Of a stretch of DNA of 64,000 nucleotides, positions 46,441-60,700 are shown in pieces. Made by a program: the position numbers and the translations under genes. The stretch is from Lates calcarifer (Eukaryota; Chordata; Actinopteri; Centropomidae): positions 996,622 through 1,060,621 of the forward strand of contig NC_066849.1 in the NCBI RefSeq assembly GCF_001640805.2, read 5' to 3'. The notes beneath the pieces are model-generated. The model searched no databases. It was not told where the DNA came from and saw only the letters and a list, made by a program, of their open reading frames with translations. Position 1 is the stretch's first letter; each line of letters begins with the position of its first letter.

Positions 46441-49400
46441 AAATCTGTTAAAAATATAACATTAGAAGTTACATAATTCTTATTAGAGTCTCATGTTTAA
46501 GCATAAGAGCAGCAACTATCAGAAATAAAGACGCCTGCTCCTGGACAATGACTGACAACCCCAGGAATCCTTGTGCTTGGCTAGGATGCAAATCCTGGGC
46601 AGTCAGACCAAAGTGTTATAGACGTTTCCTACAAGAGTCTCACAAAAACAACACAGAGAAGAAAAAAGGTGCAAATCAAAAGCCAAGGAAGCTGCCCTCC
46701 ATCTGACCTTACCCACATCCAAAGACTGGTCCTCTCATTCATCACCTAGCTTTATAATTTTGGCATCTCAAACAGCTCATCAACACTAAGCCTAATCCCA
46801 GTACAATGCACAGAGCTGTGAAAGAGTGGTGTACAGCCCAGTTGAGACACATATTTTTAAAACTTCGTACATACATGTCTACAGAATGCTAATGCTATAT
46901 TCCACGTCTTGGAAAATGCTAAATTTGCAATAAGGCCAAATTTGGAATATGAAAACATAATCTGCTATTTACATGACCCATATCAAATATTGGCATATTT
47001 GGAATAATAGAGGAATATTAGTGTGTATGTATACATAGTCATTCCATATGTAACTGAAAAGATTATCAAAACACTTTAACGTTTAACATTTAACGTTCTG
47101 TCTGATAATTTTAGGAAGTTTAGCTGGCTAACAGCTGAAGAGGGCGTCATTTTTAATAAGATACTTCTGTTATCTTCTGTCTTTATTTTGTGTATTTTAA
47201 AAGACATGTATATTTATAGATTGATTACAGTAAAGATGGCTATTACTGCTCAAATCAAAGATCCTTCTCAAAGTGATCTTGAAAAGAAGCCAAACTGATA
47301 TAATGAAGAGATACTGAACATGAGAACAACAATGGAAATGAGCCTTATAGACTTACTGTGATTTAATCCTCGATGGGGATCAATATTGCTGAAGAGGTAA
47401 TGTGTATTTTGAATAATTCACTTGATGTTTGTCAGATTAAACTGGCAGTGGGAGCTGCACCACTTGCTGGAAGCTGCAGCTGAACGCTAAAACCACAAAC
47501 AGCAACACCTCATTCTGTTTGAGGACTTAGTGACACATGTAATTTACAGCTGTGAACAACTGCGGCCATGTTCATTTTGCTTCAGTGAACATGGAGGCTT
47601 CCCGCTGCTGTCCCCGGGCAGCGCTGCGCAGAGCCAACAGACTGCCAAGCTGTCAGCTGGTTGCTCAATCTCATTTCACGTGCAATGAGAAGGGGACACA
47701 GTCTGTTTAAAAGTGAATGTCCTCCACTTGCCCATTAGGAGGCCTGTTGTGAGAGTAATAAGCTGAATCTTTAATGAACACTCTCTAACACAGCCTTCCA
47801 GTGATGTGTAGACATTGGTGTAAAGCAAAATGTCTGAGCTGAGCAGATTCAGAATGAATGTGCACTTATTTACCACTTCTTGAGGAGCGATATGTCAGCG
47901 CCAATAGATGACAAGCCTGACACAGTTCACTGGCTCGAGATCATTCTGTCAACAAGGCCCTGAGGCAGCCTTGAGGGCCACAGCTGAAATGTTAGTTCTC
48001 TTCTTCCACACAAACTGTTATTGTCCCTACACACTCATTTCTGTGGAAAGTCCAGGGAAAATGAAACCACTGACAGGCTGTGCGTCTTCGTCACCGGCCG
48101 TGTGGTTTGTGTTCTGCTGAGCCTAACACACACAAAAATACACTCGCTTTACGGATCTACAGCAGAACTGAGCATTGGGAAAAGTGTAGGACATTTTATC
48201 TCAAGGTCCACTTACAAGCCTTTTCAGGGGATTTCCACAGTAAATGGAGTTGTCTCAGCTGTCATGGACTCGGGGACAGGCCTTAGTCACAGGAGACATT
48301 TTGACATGAATGAATGATGGCTGAATTATATTTAACTGCTTCAGTTTCAGGGTCCTGGTATTGTTCATGCTGGCTCACTGTCACACTGTCATGGCTTACT
48401 GGCACACTTGAATGGAACAGAGCCATTGTTAGTGTTATTAGTAACGCCGGTGATTTTAGTACTATGACAAGTCAAAATCCACAATAGGCCTTGAAAAGGG
48501 GCTATTGTGTAATCCCTGTCTCTGATCTGGCATCCACTGACCCCTGGTTGATGAATTTTTCTCTCTAATATCAGAGCACACACAGACATAGCTGATGTCC
48601 ACTTCCTCAAATACACTGTTGGGGCTTCAGACTGATCAGCTCAGGCTGTTTGTGTTCTCAGTGCCACTGGGGATTATTGGTGCTGAAGGTTGGAGCAGGT
48701 TGAATAAGCTTCAAAGCTTTAATGTTACTGAGATGTAACTTACCACAATGAATATCACAATCAATAAATCAGTACATGTAATTACACAGCTGACGGAATA
48801 ACAGAGCTCATGTATCTGTTAGTGACACCTCTGACCTGATGCCTCTGTAGAGGCAGCTGGACATCCATTCCATTGCTTGTTTTTGTTTTTTTGACAGTGA
48901 CATAAACCAAACCAGGATGGAAGCATTAAAATATGAGAGAGACACACAAAAAAAGGAGAAGCTAGGAAAGGACAGAGGGAAGTACCTCAAGACTCTCAGT
49001 GGCCTGAGCAGAATTTCCCTTGATCTTGTCATAGAGGTGTTAGAGACAGGTTTGTTACAGAGGCAGTAAGGGTGTTTTTTCCTGAGCAAAAAAAGAGCAG
49101 CTCAATCCTGTTGAGAATGAGATTCTCTGAGATCTGCAGATCACCTGCATGTCAATCGGTGTCACAGAGATAACATGAGGAGGCGGTGAGTGGCTTTAGG
49201 GAAGAGCTCGAGGGAAGCTCAGACAGGAATTCTTGGATGTCATCAGCCTGCTTCACTTGTATGACCAAAAAAAATCTCCTACAAAGTTGACAGGAGATAT
49301 ATGTGAGGGGTTCTGAGATGAAAGGAGAAAATGGAGAGAATATTTCTCCTGGAGTCTGATACAGATGATTGCTCTCACATCCAATCCACAGCTGAAAGGG

Positions 49401-50769
49401 GTCTAAAACTCTTCAAAAACATATAGTCTGTTTGTATAGGGTACATACATTTCTCTTGTACGAATGGTGACAATGGTAAAAATCAAACAATAACGTAAAC
49501 ATTTGAGCTTTTTCCTTCTAAGGTATCAAAACAGACTAAAGTTAAGACAGACTTAATCAATTAGCTTTCCAGAAACAACTCACTTTTTCACACCAGAAAG
49601 CTGTGGATTTATCTTCTGAGGTTTTAGTTTGTATTTCTATTTCTAACCCAATGACAATGATCAGATGAACTTGATAAGTACAGTTTTATTATTAATAGAA
49701 TGATGACAAAGTTACAATAATCTTCTATAGAGGAGCGAATACATTAGAAACACCTTACAATCTAACACACTCCGATAGAACAACACAAAGTACAGCTTCA
49801 AATAATGCCATAAAGATTAAGGCTCTTTCTGACTCTTTGTCAACAGCAATGAAAACAATAGGTATGTGAAATAAAGCTGAATAAACCCGTTAAAGGGAAT
49901 ATTCACTGAAATGCTACAGTTTGTTCAGTTTTTATTCTGTTACTGATAGTAAGTCACATTTCTTGTTATCATTGTTTAAGACCAGCGATGTAAAAGGAAA
50001 GAAAACATTGTGTGTTTCTCACAAGAACCTGTTACCCAAAGATTCAGCAGGAAACTATTTACTTTCTGCCACTGATGTATTTTACCAGATGTTTGTCACC
50101 CACATCTATTTTTACTGTATTTTTGTTGTGTTTTGACTCACCTTTGAAAGGAATGCTTTATGTTGTTTTGTTCTCTTACATTGCAGGAAGTACTGGGGAG
50201 ATTGTTAATTTATTGATTGTGTTATAGTGTAAAGGGGTTTCTGTTTTACTGATCAGTGATGACTTCAGTGCAACAGCCATGCAGTAAAAACTGTCCACTG
50301 TAGACTGTGAATATTTTGTCCATGTTTGGCTGGTGAACTTTACAATACAATTCTATAAAACAGCACCACAACCAACAACTCCCCAAAACTCCGGAGCTGA
50401 GCAGAAGCCTGCAGCTACTTCCAGAAAACATAGATATGCTAAATTTCAACTTCCTGTTCTTTTTCAGAACAGAAATGCTGGAGTACCTAAAGGACATGTC
50501 CCAGGAAACAATAGCTTCCTGCTGAAAAGGCTGAGTTTGAAGTGAAGAGGCAATTACCAGATATGACCAGGTTCCCTCACATCTTATCAGGACTGAAATG
50601 AATTAGAGTCCACTGCTGGAAAAGTATTAAAAACTATTACACTTTTGTGGCTCAAGCAGCACACTGCATTCCAGTCATGGCAGCCATCAGTGACCCTTTC
50701 ACCCATAATCTGCCAGCAAATAGACACAACAGTGCAGAGCCTACAGTAGAAAAGCTTCTGTAAGTATGC
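46441..50769. other. Intergenic; little repeat content
   Basis: The interval 47550-48330 is higher in GC and lower in recognisable repeats than its surroundings, which would suit a conserved non-coding block, but there is no exon structure. Frames up to 98 codons (48021-48317) show no motif. Confidence 0.4.
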
Positions 50770-50985
50770 TGTCCTTAAACTGCTGGCCCTCTCCACATTC
50801 TGGGACTCGAGCTCTAATAACTCACTCAAGAACAATAAGAGACCCAGAGAGAACCCAGAGAGAACCCACACAGACACAGGGAGAACATGGAAACTCCACA
50901 CAGAAAAGCCCTTTGCAAACCCAGAACCTTCTTGTTGTGAGGCGACAGTGCTAACCACTGCTCCACTGTGCCGAAAATCTTTAAA
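50770..50985 (-). repeat. tRNA-like SINE family, head part
   Basis: On the minus strand from 50985: a tRNA-like head (AGTGGTTAGCACTGTCGCC), AAGAAGGTTCTGGGTTTGC, TGTGGAGTTTCCATG and TGTCTGTGTGGGTTC. The tail is replaced by unrelated sequence. Confidence 0.7.
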
Positions 50986-51799
50986 CATACCATTTCATAT
51001 AATCACATAATTGGTTTGCAACTTCTTGTTCAGCTGAGCAGTAACTAGCCACTTCCACCCTGTCCATTGTTTTCTTATAATGGGACACCTCCTCAATGCA
51101 TTTTTATAACAATTACTGTTAATATTATTTCTTTTAGTATCATAAACATGTTTTTCCCCCACGTTGCTTGTCTTGCAAATACATTCATAATATTGTTTAT
51201 TTGGAATGATGTGAATCTCTGCAGTGTTGCTGCTCACTTGCCAGCAGTAAACCAAACTACAGCAGCAGTAGTAAGAAGTAAGGAGCAGGTGGTTTCTGGG
51301 CAGCTCTGAGGGTAATTGCATGAATGTAAAGCAGAGCGAAAGAAAGCTGAGAAGTATATATGCTTTCAAATACACGAGTAAAAAGTCAGCACTTGATATG
51401 AGGTGTCTGAACTGGGGGTGGATTCATTTCCAGGTTTTTACTTAGCAATAACCCACATACTTACCATAATAGAGATTTCTTGAAAATAAAATCCCACTGA
51501 CATGAGCACAGAGAGCTCTCACTGTGCAGGCCCAGCAGAGTTCCTAATTTATGGACAGAAATGATGTCTTATGATGTCAGCAGGCTTCTCTTTGTACTGC
51601 TGAGAAAGACATTCTGGTAGAGTTGTGCCCATTTTTTTTAAAAAATTACTCTGCTGCTGAGATCTTGCAATCTTATGAAAGAGAAAAGTATTATGAAAGA
51701 GTGGGGCTTTTCTGCACTGCCTGGCTTTTGCTTTTTCTGTTTCACTCTGAAAGTCATTGACAGTCTCTCAAGATCCATCTGTCACACAAACACAAAGAC
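50986..51799. other. Intergenic; no named feature
   Basis: No repeat or gene was recognised. Overlapping opposite frames of 80 and 126 codons are without motifs. Confidence 0.45.
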
Positions 51800-52175
51800 T
51801 ACAGTACTGTGCAGATATTTTAGGCACTGTAGATGTTTTGACTCGTATCCTTCATCAGTAGCATCAGGGAGGTGTCTGATCAGTCCCAGATTAATTCTGC
51901 TGCAGGACAATGAGTCCAAACACACAGTCAGCTTCATAAAGAACTGTCCTCAGAGACAAGAAGAACAAGGAGTCCTGCAGTAGATGGTCTGACCCCCACA
52001 GAGTCCTGATCTCAACATCATGGAGTCAGTCTGGGATTACATGAAGAGACAGAGACACTGAGACAGCCTGAATCCACAGAGGAACTGAGACAACTTCTCC
52101 AGTACAGGTGTACTGAGGAGAACTGGAGCTGTTTTAAAGTTTGATCCTGATCTGATTTAGGTTCTTCTTCTTCCA
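51800..52175 (+). mobile_element. Tc1-like element, C-terminal part, degenerate
   Basis: It starts with the end-like ACTGTGCAGATATTTTAGGC. A frame then reads LLQDNESKHTVSFIKN (the QDN.PKH catalytic block), and in another frame SPDLNIMESVWDYMKRQRH, the DLNPIE motif with Pro changed to Ile. Only the last third of the transposase is left. Confidence 0.7.
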
Positions 52176-54224
52176 GGGACTGGGAACCTGAGTTGGTTCT
52201 CTTTTGTTCTAAGGCAGATTTTCACCAGAGGTTTGAGCTAGACTCAGATTTCCAAACACATTATTTTGGTTCCTATTATCAGTGGAACAAACCTTGCCTT
52301 GAGAGTGAAGGAAAAAACACGTCAGCTCTCAGACTGTCACATGCTTGTCAGACTCAGACCTAGTCAAAGACGAGCTGTTTCTGCGCTGCCTGTGAAACAA
52401 ATGTGATTTCTCCCTGTTCTGACGCTCACTGTGTGACAGTTTGTGGCGTGTTGGCAGAATGCTAATTCTCCTGGGTCATGTGGTGCTGAGCCTCCAGAGG
52501 CGCTTACTGTTTCACTTTACAATGTAACCCGCTTCTGTCAGGATATTTATATTTCAGTTTGGCTTTATTTAAGGATAGTTAACTTTATCTGATGAGTGTT
52601 TTCCAGGGAATTGCTGGTACATTAAGAATGGGTGGAAGTTGGCTGTGGATTGAGAAAACTTAACAAAATGATATATTCTTTTAATCAAAACCAAATACTG
52701 CTGTGTGGCTAACATTTTACCATCATTCTGACTTTGTGCACAATACACAAAGTATTCCTTTATGGTACACTATGTTGTCATCAGCATTATGATCTGGGCA
52801 TAATTGAGAATGCGCATATGTTTTTAAAGAATGTACTGAAAATATAATAATAATTATTTTCTGTGATATGAAGGGAAATGTTCAATCTAATTCACAAAAT
52901 TGTCCTGAGTGGCCAGACAGTGCTTTTTGTTAGAATATAAATCAAGCAATTGAAGTACAATGTAGTACTATAATCAAAGAATATTCAATGTAGAATGATT
53001 ATTTCATATTTTTTCATTTCATATACATTTCCAATTTGATAAAGACGTTTTATTACAACAATGAATCAAATGACTAAATCTTGTTTCCAGCAGCAGAACA
53101 CGACCTGCTTAACACCAAACATAGTGGAGCATTTGGCAGCTGCACAAACAGATACCACTGTTACCTGTATAGTGGACTGGCTGTCACCTGGACTCTGAAT
53201 ACTTTCATGTCAGTTTTGGATATGAAACAATACTTATTTTTATTCAGATTATATAAGATGGGTTGTGTCAGAGCTCTGCATGAAAGTAGTCCACTGTTGA
53301 AGCACACCTCTCTGCCTCACACTGGGAGATTAAATATGAATATTAAATATGAATTTGGCCCTATCTGACTTTCTAAAACAGGTGACTGATCCCTCTGAAT
53401 CATTATCACTTATTTCATTGTTTCACCATTTTTAGGCAACATACACACAGAGAACACTTGAACAAGACATGGCATTTTAGCTAACAAGTTTGTATGGATA
53501 TTTTGTTAAGTATCATACAATGGTCAGAGAAATACAAAAGTTACAAGCCTTTCTTTCACCCGCCATCATTGTAAGTACTTTTGATTCATTAATATAAGTC
53601 CGGTATTTGACCCAGACTATTTGTCAGCTGTTTGTGTGTAAGATTATTGTAAAGCAAGCCTGATGAGGCCTGTGGCAAAACTCATTCACACAGTTGCATT
53701 TGTGAATAAATTAAAAGACACTGTCCTCTCAGTGTATGACAACTTTTTTTGTTTTTTGTAGGATATTTCTGTCTTGGAGTGCAGTGAATTCCCAGAGTTC
53801 TCCCACAACCACAGGATGTCAGTATAAATGACACAACAGCAGCTAAACCACCATTATCAGCTGTTGTCAGAGGTGCAACCATGTTAGCATTTGCATACAT
53901 TAGACTAAGTCAGCAGGGCTGTTTGCTCAGAGATAATGAAGCCAGCAGTGACTCTGGACACCTGTAAAGTGGCAAACTAAAAGCTCACCTATCTCACAGT
54001 TCAGCACCATATTTCAAATGGAAATCTGCCTCCAATGACAGTTTCAGCTGGAGGCCAAATACTGCCATGCTTAATATTTGGCTGAATTACTACATGTCTT
54101 ATATCATGGCTTTCTGATGCCACTGTCTGCAGGCCAACATAATTTGTCTGTACTTTCCAAAACTGTTAGAAACATCTGTTTAAAAAGAAAGCTGTTACAT
54201 GATGGAGTGTTGTGTCAGATGACA
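52176..54224. other. Intergenic; no named feature
   Basis: AT-rich; short frames only. Confidence 0.45.
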
Positions 54225-54530
54225 ACTACCTGATCTAAACCCAACTGAGATGGTCTGGGACAAGTTGGACCACAGAGTGAAGGCAAAGCAGCCAACAAGT
54301 GCTCAGCACTGTTGGAAAACCACTGCAGGTGACTACCTCATGAATCTGACTGAGAGAATGCCAAGAGTGTACAAAGCTGTCGTCAAAGCAAAAGAAGGCT
54401 ACTTTGAAGAAATTAAAATACAAAACATATTCTCGTTGGTTTAACTCTTTTTTGTTCACGACATAATTCCATATGAGTTCCTTCATAGTTTTGATGTCTT
54501 CAATATTATCACAGAGGACTCCTCACACAC
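54225..54530 (+). mobile_element. Tc1/mariner fragment, same family as 29470-30128
   Basis: Reads LNPTEMVWDKLDHRVKAKQP, then VYKAVVKAKEGYFEEIKI. It shares long blocks with the 29.5 kb copy but lacks an additional 24-27 bases after TSAQH. The end at about 54510 (GATGTCTTCAATATTAT) stops short of the terminus. Confidence 0.8.
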
Positions 54531-54644
54531 TGGGCACAACATCTTCTAACTCCTTCTAACTTTACACACTGCAGTGTGAATTGTCAGACCTAATATACAC
54601 AGGTGTGTGCCCTTCTACAGCAAACACGATGCACTTGATCACAG

Positions 54645-54870
54645 CACCTGCAACAGCAAAGGGTCTGAATTCTTTTGTAAATGAGAGATTTCAGTTTTTG
54701 ATTTTTATTAAATATGGAAATATTAACATAAATATGTTTTCTTTATGTCATTATGGCTTATTGAGTGTAGACGGATGAGGAAAACATGCAATTTTATCCA
54801 GATAAAAATAAACCTGCAACACAAGAAAGTGTGCAAAATGTTATGGGTTGTGTATACTTGAATATTAATA
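54645..54870 (-). mobile_element. Tc1-like end fragment
   Basis: CACCTGCAACAGCAAAGGGT then AATGAGAGATTTCAGTTTTT and TGTCATTATGGCTTATTGAG are the terminal part of the Tc1 family seen at 39795 and 43130. Confidence 0.6.
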
Positions 54871-55139
54871 CTATAAATACTTCACTATAGATGTTGTTCA
54901 GCTTCAACAATAAGTTTCTCCAGCTACATCATCTGGCAAGAAAAGCTGATGCTAATGAACAGTTAAAGAACAAGATATTTTTCCCAGGGGATGGTAGTAG
55001 GGATGTGCCTGAATCTGAACACAATATTTGGGAAAGCACAACAGAAACTGATATTTATTCTATCTGAAGTTGCTCAGGAAAAAAAAACAGTTAGTTCCAT
55101 GACTTAACTGTTTGGTATACATCACCCATTATGTTTCTT
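54871..55139. other. No named feature
   Basis: AT-rich spacer between the Tc1 end fragment and a LINE fragment. Confidence 0.45.
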
Positions 55140-55765
55140 CAAATCATTGATCATTGGTTGTGTTAATTCCAAACTGGAACCATCAACCTGCCTCTTAGAT
55201 CCCATCCCAACTAGGCTGCTTATGGAAGTTTTACTAGATATGATCTGTCTTAAACAACAGGCTATGTACCACCGTTCTTTAAAGCAGCTGTAATTAAACC
55301 TCTTCTTAAAAAGCCTGGTAGTCTCAATCCAGGTGTATTAGCCAACTATAAACCCACATCTAACCCCCCGATTTCCATAAAATCATTGAAAAAGCAGTCA
55401 CCAATCAGTTGTGTGACTTTCTACAGAACAACTATTTCTTTGAGGATTTTGAGTGAGGATTTAGACAGTAGTGAGTAGAGTAAACAAAAACAGAACCCAG
55501 GAAAAAGTATTGTTATGATATAATGACTTAAAAGTACTCATAAAAATAACTAATTGAGTAAGAGTATTAAGTATCTCGAAAAAAACTACTCAAGTAGTGA
55601 GTGGCCTCAGGTGCAATTTATGACATCAATGTGTAGGAAACAGTAATTGTTTTAGTATCTTCACAATTCCTCACTCACAAAGCCCTTAATGATCAGGCAC
55701 CATCTAGCCTTAAAGAGTTTATAGTTTCCTGTTATCGCACTAGATCCCTGTTCTCCCAGAACTTT
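55140..55765 (+). pseudogene. LINE reverse transcriptase fragments (two pieces)
   Basis: The first piece (about 55175-55470) reads CLLDPIPTRLLMEVL, then AAVIKPLLKKPGSLNPGVLA, then LCDFLQNNYFFEDF, the RT fingers of the family whose later part is at 38.9-39.7 kb. The second piece (about 55645-55765) reads LTHKALNDQAPSSLKEF, the C-terminal end. The middle has been lost. Confidence 0.65.
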
Positions 55766-56924
55766 ATGATTATCTGACCATTAGGCCTATCCTACCTGTG
55801 CCCATGTTTCACAGTGGGTATAGGTAAATCTGTATATATAATACAAAAATATCATAAAAACCAAAAGCTCACCTGAAACATACATGTGACCTAGACTGTC
55901 TTCATTTCCTGCTGTAGTGGCTGGGACATACACACCAGCCTAAGGAAAGATGGAAAGAAATAAAAAACACAAAATCAATATGTCTGGATCTGTCAACCCA
56001 TTGTAGGCTTGTTAGTGTATATGAAGGCTGATGGTCTGCTTTTCAATTACCTGCTTTCCCAAGGAAATCCTGCCGTCTGGCCTGCCAGTGGCCTCATTAA
56101 CAAGAGGTGGATGTCTGAGCACATGTCCCACAATGACAGGAGACACAGATGAGCCATGCAGTGAGTTTAAGATACCATCCTGTCACTGTGAAGGAAACGA
56201 AATGCACACTGATCAAGGCAGTGTATTATTAGAGCTAGTTCATTTGTACAGAGTGCTGAGGGGTGACTGGTCAGTCAGTTACTGCTGCCAAGAAGTAGCA
56301 GGGCTTCTCATGGTGCTAGCATGGCTGTTAGAGCCATGAGCTAATTGTACCACTTGAGTCTAAGACAACTTGAGGAGCAATCACACTTGAGTTCAAGGGA
56401 GAGTCCTGGAATAAGCTTATATCAAGTCACAGCACAAAGCAACAAAAATGTAACTGTAACTGTAACTGTAAATGTAACTCCACATTCAGCATTTTAAGAG
56501 TCAGCAGTGTAGTTCCATCAACATTTACAACAGTATTACTGAAACAATTAGTTAAAAACCTTAGGATTCGAAAATCTCTCATTTTTGCCACTAGTGGGAG
56601 ACCTAGAATGAAAAAGACTTTTTGGTAGACAGAAAAAGCCGTGAGAGGTGACAACACTGCAGTTGTTAGGACACTATTTCATGTGCTTTCTTTCCAAGAG
56701 CATGATGGCTAGAATCCACATCCGGCCCAGATTCTCAAAAACGGATACTGGCCCGTTGTGTTGTGTCAGGACTTGTTTTGTGGGTAAAGAGAGATGCCTG
56801 ATTTAGAGGTCTGTAGTCAAAACTATTACTGGATCATAACAGTGTATTACAAGAAACAGCTAGGGGCTGTAAGCATGAAATTGAGCATAGTTTTCAAAAT
56901 GTACAATACATATCAAGAGCACTG
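55766..56924. other. Intergenic; TGTAAC hexamer repeat
   Basis: A (TGTAAC)n tract of about five units lies at 56449-56479. No gene was recognised. Confidence 0.45.
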
Positions 56925-57060
56925 GCATGAGTGTGAATGATTGTCTCTATGTGTTGGCCCTGCGATGGATTGTGTACTCTGCCTCTCGCCCACTGACAGC
57001 TGGGATGAGCTCCAGTCCCCTGTGACCCTTAATGGATAAGTGGTATAGATAATGGATGGA
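56925..57060 (+). repeat. tRNA-like SINE family, tail fragment
   Basis: Reads GAATGATTGTCTCTATGTGT, CTGCCTCTCGCCCACTGACA, GCTGGGATGAGCTCCAG, then a tail AAGTGGTATAGATAATGGAT in the forward orientation. Confidence 0.7.
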
Positions 57061-57599
57061 TTAATGAAGAGCACTGGCCCCACTGACCCAGTCACAACAC
57101 ACTCTAAGGTAACCAGCACGACACACACAAATACCAGCTTAAACCAGCAAAAGCCAGCAAGGATTGTCCCAAACTCACCCACAGCACATCAACAGCAAGT
57201 TGAGCAGCTTTGCTTGGTTCATTCTGATTAACTTGCTGGTTAGCTCTCTACCTCTGGTGGCTGTATTTAGACTTGAAAAATCATAAAACTTAAAACAGAG
57301 TTTATTTTTTTAATAATCCAAAAGCAACACTTGAAATCTCTCAACCTTTCCATGACATCATGACGTTTTCCACCCAGCGTGGACGTTTTTTTTTTTGGAC
57401 TATTCGACTGCAGCCTGTTTACACTCCCTGCTCACTGCACTAGTCAGGAACATGGACTGTAAAAAAGGTAAAAAGGTCATGAAGCACGCTACCAGTCATG
57501 TGACAAAAACACACTGCTCCACTGTGGTCAATTTAACACTGTAAGACCTACAGCATGTGTTTATATTTTCAAAATAAAACGACTAATTCTTTCTTTAAT
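57061..57599. other. Upstream of hyi, unassigned
   Basis: AT-rich spacer. No exon or repeat was recognised. Confidence 0.5.
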
Positions 57600-57755
57600 G
57601 TAACGATATTCTGAGTGACAGGCGACATCTACGGTTTTATTTTGAAAGTTCGCCCTTCCGTTTCCGCTCTAACGCTGGTTCTCTGTTGTTGGAAGCGGGT
57701 GTACGCTAACTGGCAGGTAGCAGGGTAAAAGTCCAGCACACAGTCTGAGCGCAGC
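57600..57755 (+). promoter_or_regulatory. Probable hyi promoter / 5' UTR
   Basis: The 150 bases before the hyi start are richer in GC and CpG than the AT-rich flank, with several CG dinucleotides in 57650-57710. No TATA box lies at a sensible distance, which suits a housekeeping-type dispersed promoter. The transcription start cannot be placed from sequence. Confidence 0.45.
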
Positions 57756-60700
57756 ATGGCTCCGCTGAAGTTCTGTGCGAACATCTCCTGGCTGTTCACG
57801 GAGCTGCCAGACTTAAGCCAGAGAATATACGCCGCTGCCTCGGCTGGTTTCCAGGCTGTGGAGGCAGCCTGGCTCTACGACACCGACCTGCAGGAGCTTC
57901 AGAGGGCCAGAGAGGCGACAGGAGTGGAGGTGGTCCTCATCAACACTCCGCCCGGTACTGTCCACACACACTGACGTTCAGTGTCAAACAGGTCATAATA
58001 ATCGCAGGATGATGATGGTAGTCGTGATAAGATGTCTGCGTGTTTTGCAGGAGATGTAAACGCAGGTGAGCTTGGTCTTGGAGCAGTTCCTGGAAGAGAG
58101 GCAGAGTTCAGACAGGGTCTGGATCAGGCTTTGAAGTATGCAAAAGCCTTGAACTGCAGAAGGTGAGTGAAGATTGGTGAATCTCTGTGTTTCAGCTCCA
58201 AACCTCAGTCTGATAAAACACATGTCATTGCACGCAGGCAGGTCAACGTTCACTGGCGCAGCACATTTCAACAGCAGGGCAAATACACATTTAACCTAAG
58301 ATTTAAAAAAAAGACATGTATATGGTTAATAAAGAAACAGAAGACAAAAGAAACATTTACAAGGGATTTAAAAAGCAATTTAAAAGATAGAAATGAAACA
58401 AAATGGAATGAAACAAGAAAACTAAGAAAGAAAAAGTTGTGTGAAAGACAGAAATGAACAGCTCCAGGCAGAGGCAAACAGAAGGTTTAAGCCTGAGTTT
58501 AAAAGAACAGAAACTTTAAAGACTTGTTGAGTTCTTTAATTTATTCATTGATTATTTTACATGTGATAGTGGGCTGACTAACTAACTGTCTCAAAGCTGG
58601 GATAATCAGTGTTTTTCAATCAGATTACTTCTGTGTCACTTATTGTGAAAAAGTGTTGAGCAGGATTTATACTTCTGTTAGGACAAATCTTTAATCAGAT
58701 GTATAAGGCTTGATAAGTGTATAAAAGAAACAACCACATGAATTTAGTAGTTCAGTACAGTTTCATCTTTGTGTGTCCAGTGCAGGGATTACGGTGTGTT
58801 TAGTTTGGCTTGGGGGAACCTGCTAGCCTAGCTTTATCCAAAGTGGAAACAGACATGTCCTGGTAACAGACATTGAGGAGTGTGTTTGAGAAATGGCCTT
58901 TAGGACCAGTGAACCAGTCAGGCCTGATATGGATGAATGCACTTGCATCCAGAGGACTCCTGTATTGCCGCTGATAAGGTCAATTAAAGTTGAACCAGCT
59001 ACAGTGTTGAGATTTTCACACACCTTGTGCTAAAGTTGTAATTTGTTGAGTTGAATCCAGCAGTAGTGGGAGCAGTGTGTTGTCTTTCCCATGTTACATT
59101 ATCAGGATCCACCTGATGGCAGGGAGGGTTCCTGTGGGCACAAACAGGATGGCAGTTGCCAAGGAGATGGAGGCCATCTTCATACAGAACCTAAACTATG
59201 CTGCTGATATCCTCTCAAAGGTATGTTTAGGTAGGTTTTCTGTCCAACACACCAACAACATCAGCAGAATGGAGTGAAACTTGCAGATTGCTGCAAAAAG
59301 TAGGAATATACATGAGAAGACATTTAAATTATGATTCAACTGACACAGTAATTGAATGTAGTACAAGAGAAGACAGGATGCACTTCCTTAGCTGTGTAAG
59401 AAGATTGGAAGCAAAGGGAAACAGCTAGATTAAAAGTATATCTACCAACACCTCTAAAGTGCACTAACCCCACTTTCAGACAGTAGACACACCTATGAAA
59501 CAACTCAACAGACACTGGACCTGTGTTGGCTGTAGAAGCAAAAGTTGGAGGCTAAAATGTAAAACTGGAGCTGCTGTGAGCTGAATGCATGTTGTTGAAA
59601 CAGCTGAAAGGCAAAGGATCTACGACCAAAGCTGGAGGCAGAAATGTCTTTAAACAGTGAAAGAAGAATTTCTTTGGATTAACATCAGACAGATTATCTG
59701 CATCCTGAGACAGCTGAAAGTTTACATTCCCTAACGGCTAAAATAGAAAGTTAGAACGGTAAACTCTTCCCGTAGAATTTTTTTCACTGTGAGCGCTGGG
59801 AGACTTTACTGAAGACGGACACTCAATGGCCTCTTCATTAGGTACACCTTGCTAGTACCGGGCTGGACCCCCTTTTACCCTCAGATCACCTTAATTCTAT
59901 GTGGTATAGATTCATCAAGGTGCTGGAGACATTCCTGAAGTTACACCAGCAGCAGCAGCAGCCTGAACTGTTGGTACAGGGCAGGATGGATCCATGCTTT
60001 CATGTTGTGACCCTACCATCCAAATGTCACAATCCAGACTCATCAGACCAGGCAAAGTTTTCCAGTCTTCTCTTGTCCAGTTTGTGAGTCTGTGTGACTT
60101 GTAGCCTCAGTTTCCTGTTCTTAGTTGACAGGAGTGGCACCCTGTCTGGTCTTCTGCTGCTGTAGTCCATCATCTGATCTTCTGCAGACCTTGGTTGTAG
60201 CAAGTGGTTATCTGAGTTACTGTTGCCTTCCTACCAGCTTGAAGCAGTCTGGCCAATCTCCTTTCTCCCAGAGAGCTGCTGCTCACTGGATATTTGCTCT
60301 TTTTCAGACCATTCTCTGTACAGCCTGTGCAGGAAAATCCCCTTAGATCAGCACTTTCTGAAATACTCAGACCAACAACAATGCCACAGTCAATGTACTG
60401 AGTTGCTGCCATGTGATTGGCTGACTAGATATTTGCGTTAAAAAGCACTTGATGAAGTGGCTGGTGAGTGTACATGTGTCATTTGTGTAGATAATACTGC
60501 ACTGTTGCAGTTTCAGAAATGCCCACCTCGGCCATTGTTGCATTTACTTCTCCACTGATTGACTATCTGTCCTTGAATGGTCTAATTGGGGCAGTACCTT
60601 CAACATGACTGACGAGGTTAGATAACACCGTCTGGGCAGCACTGCTTCATCGTCCTCTCATGTTGGACGGCAGACTTGTCGCTACAGCGACTCACTCTGC

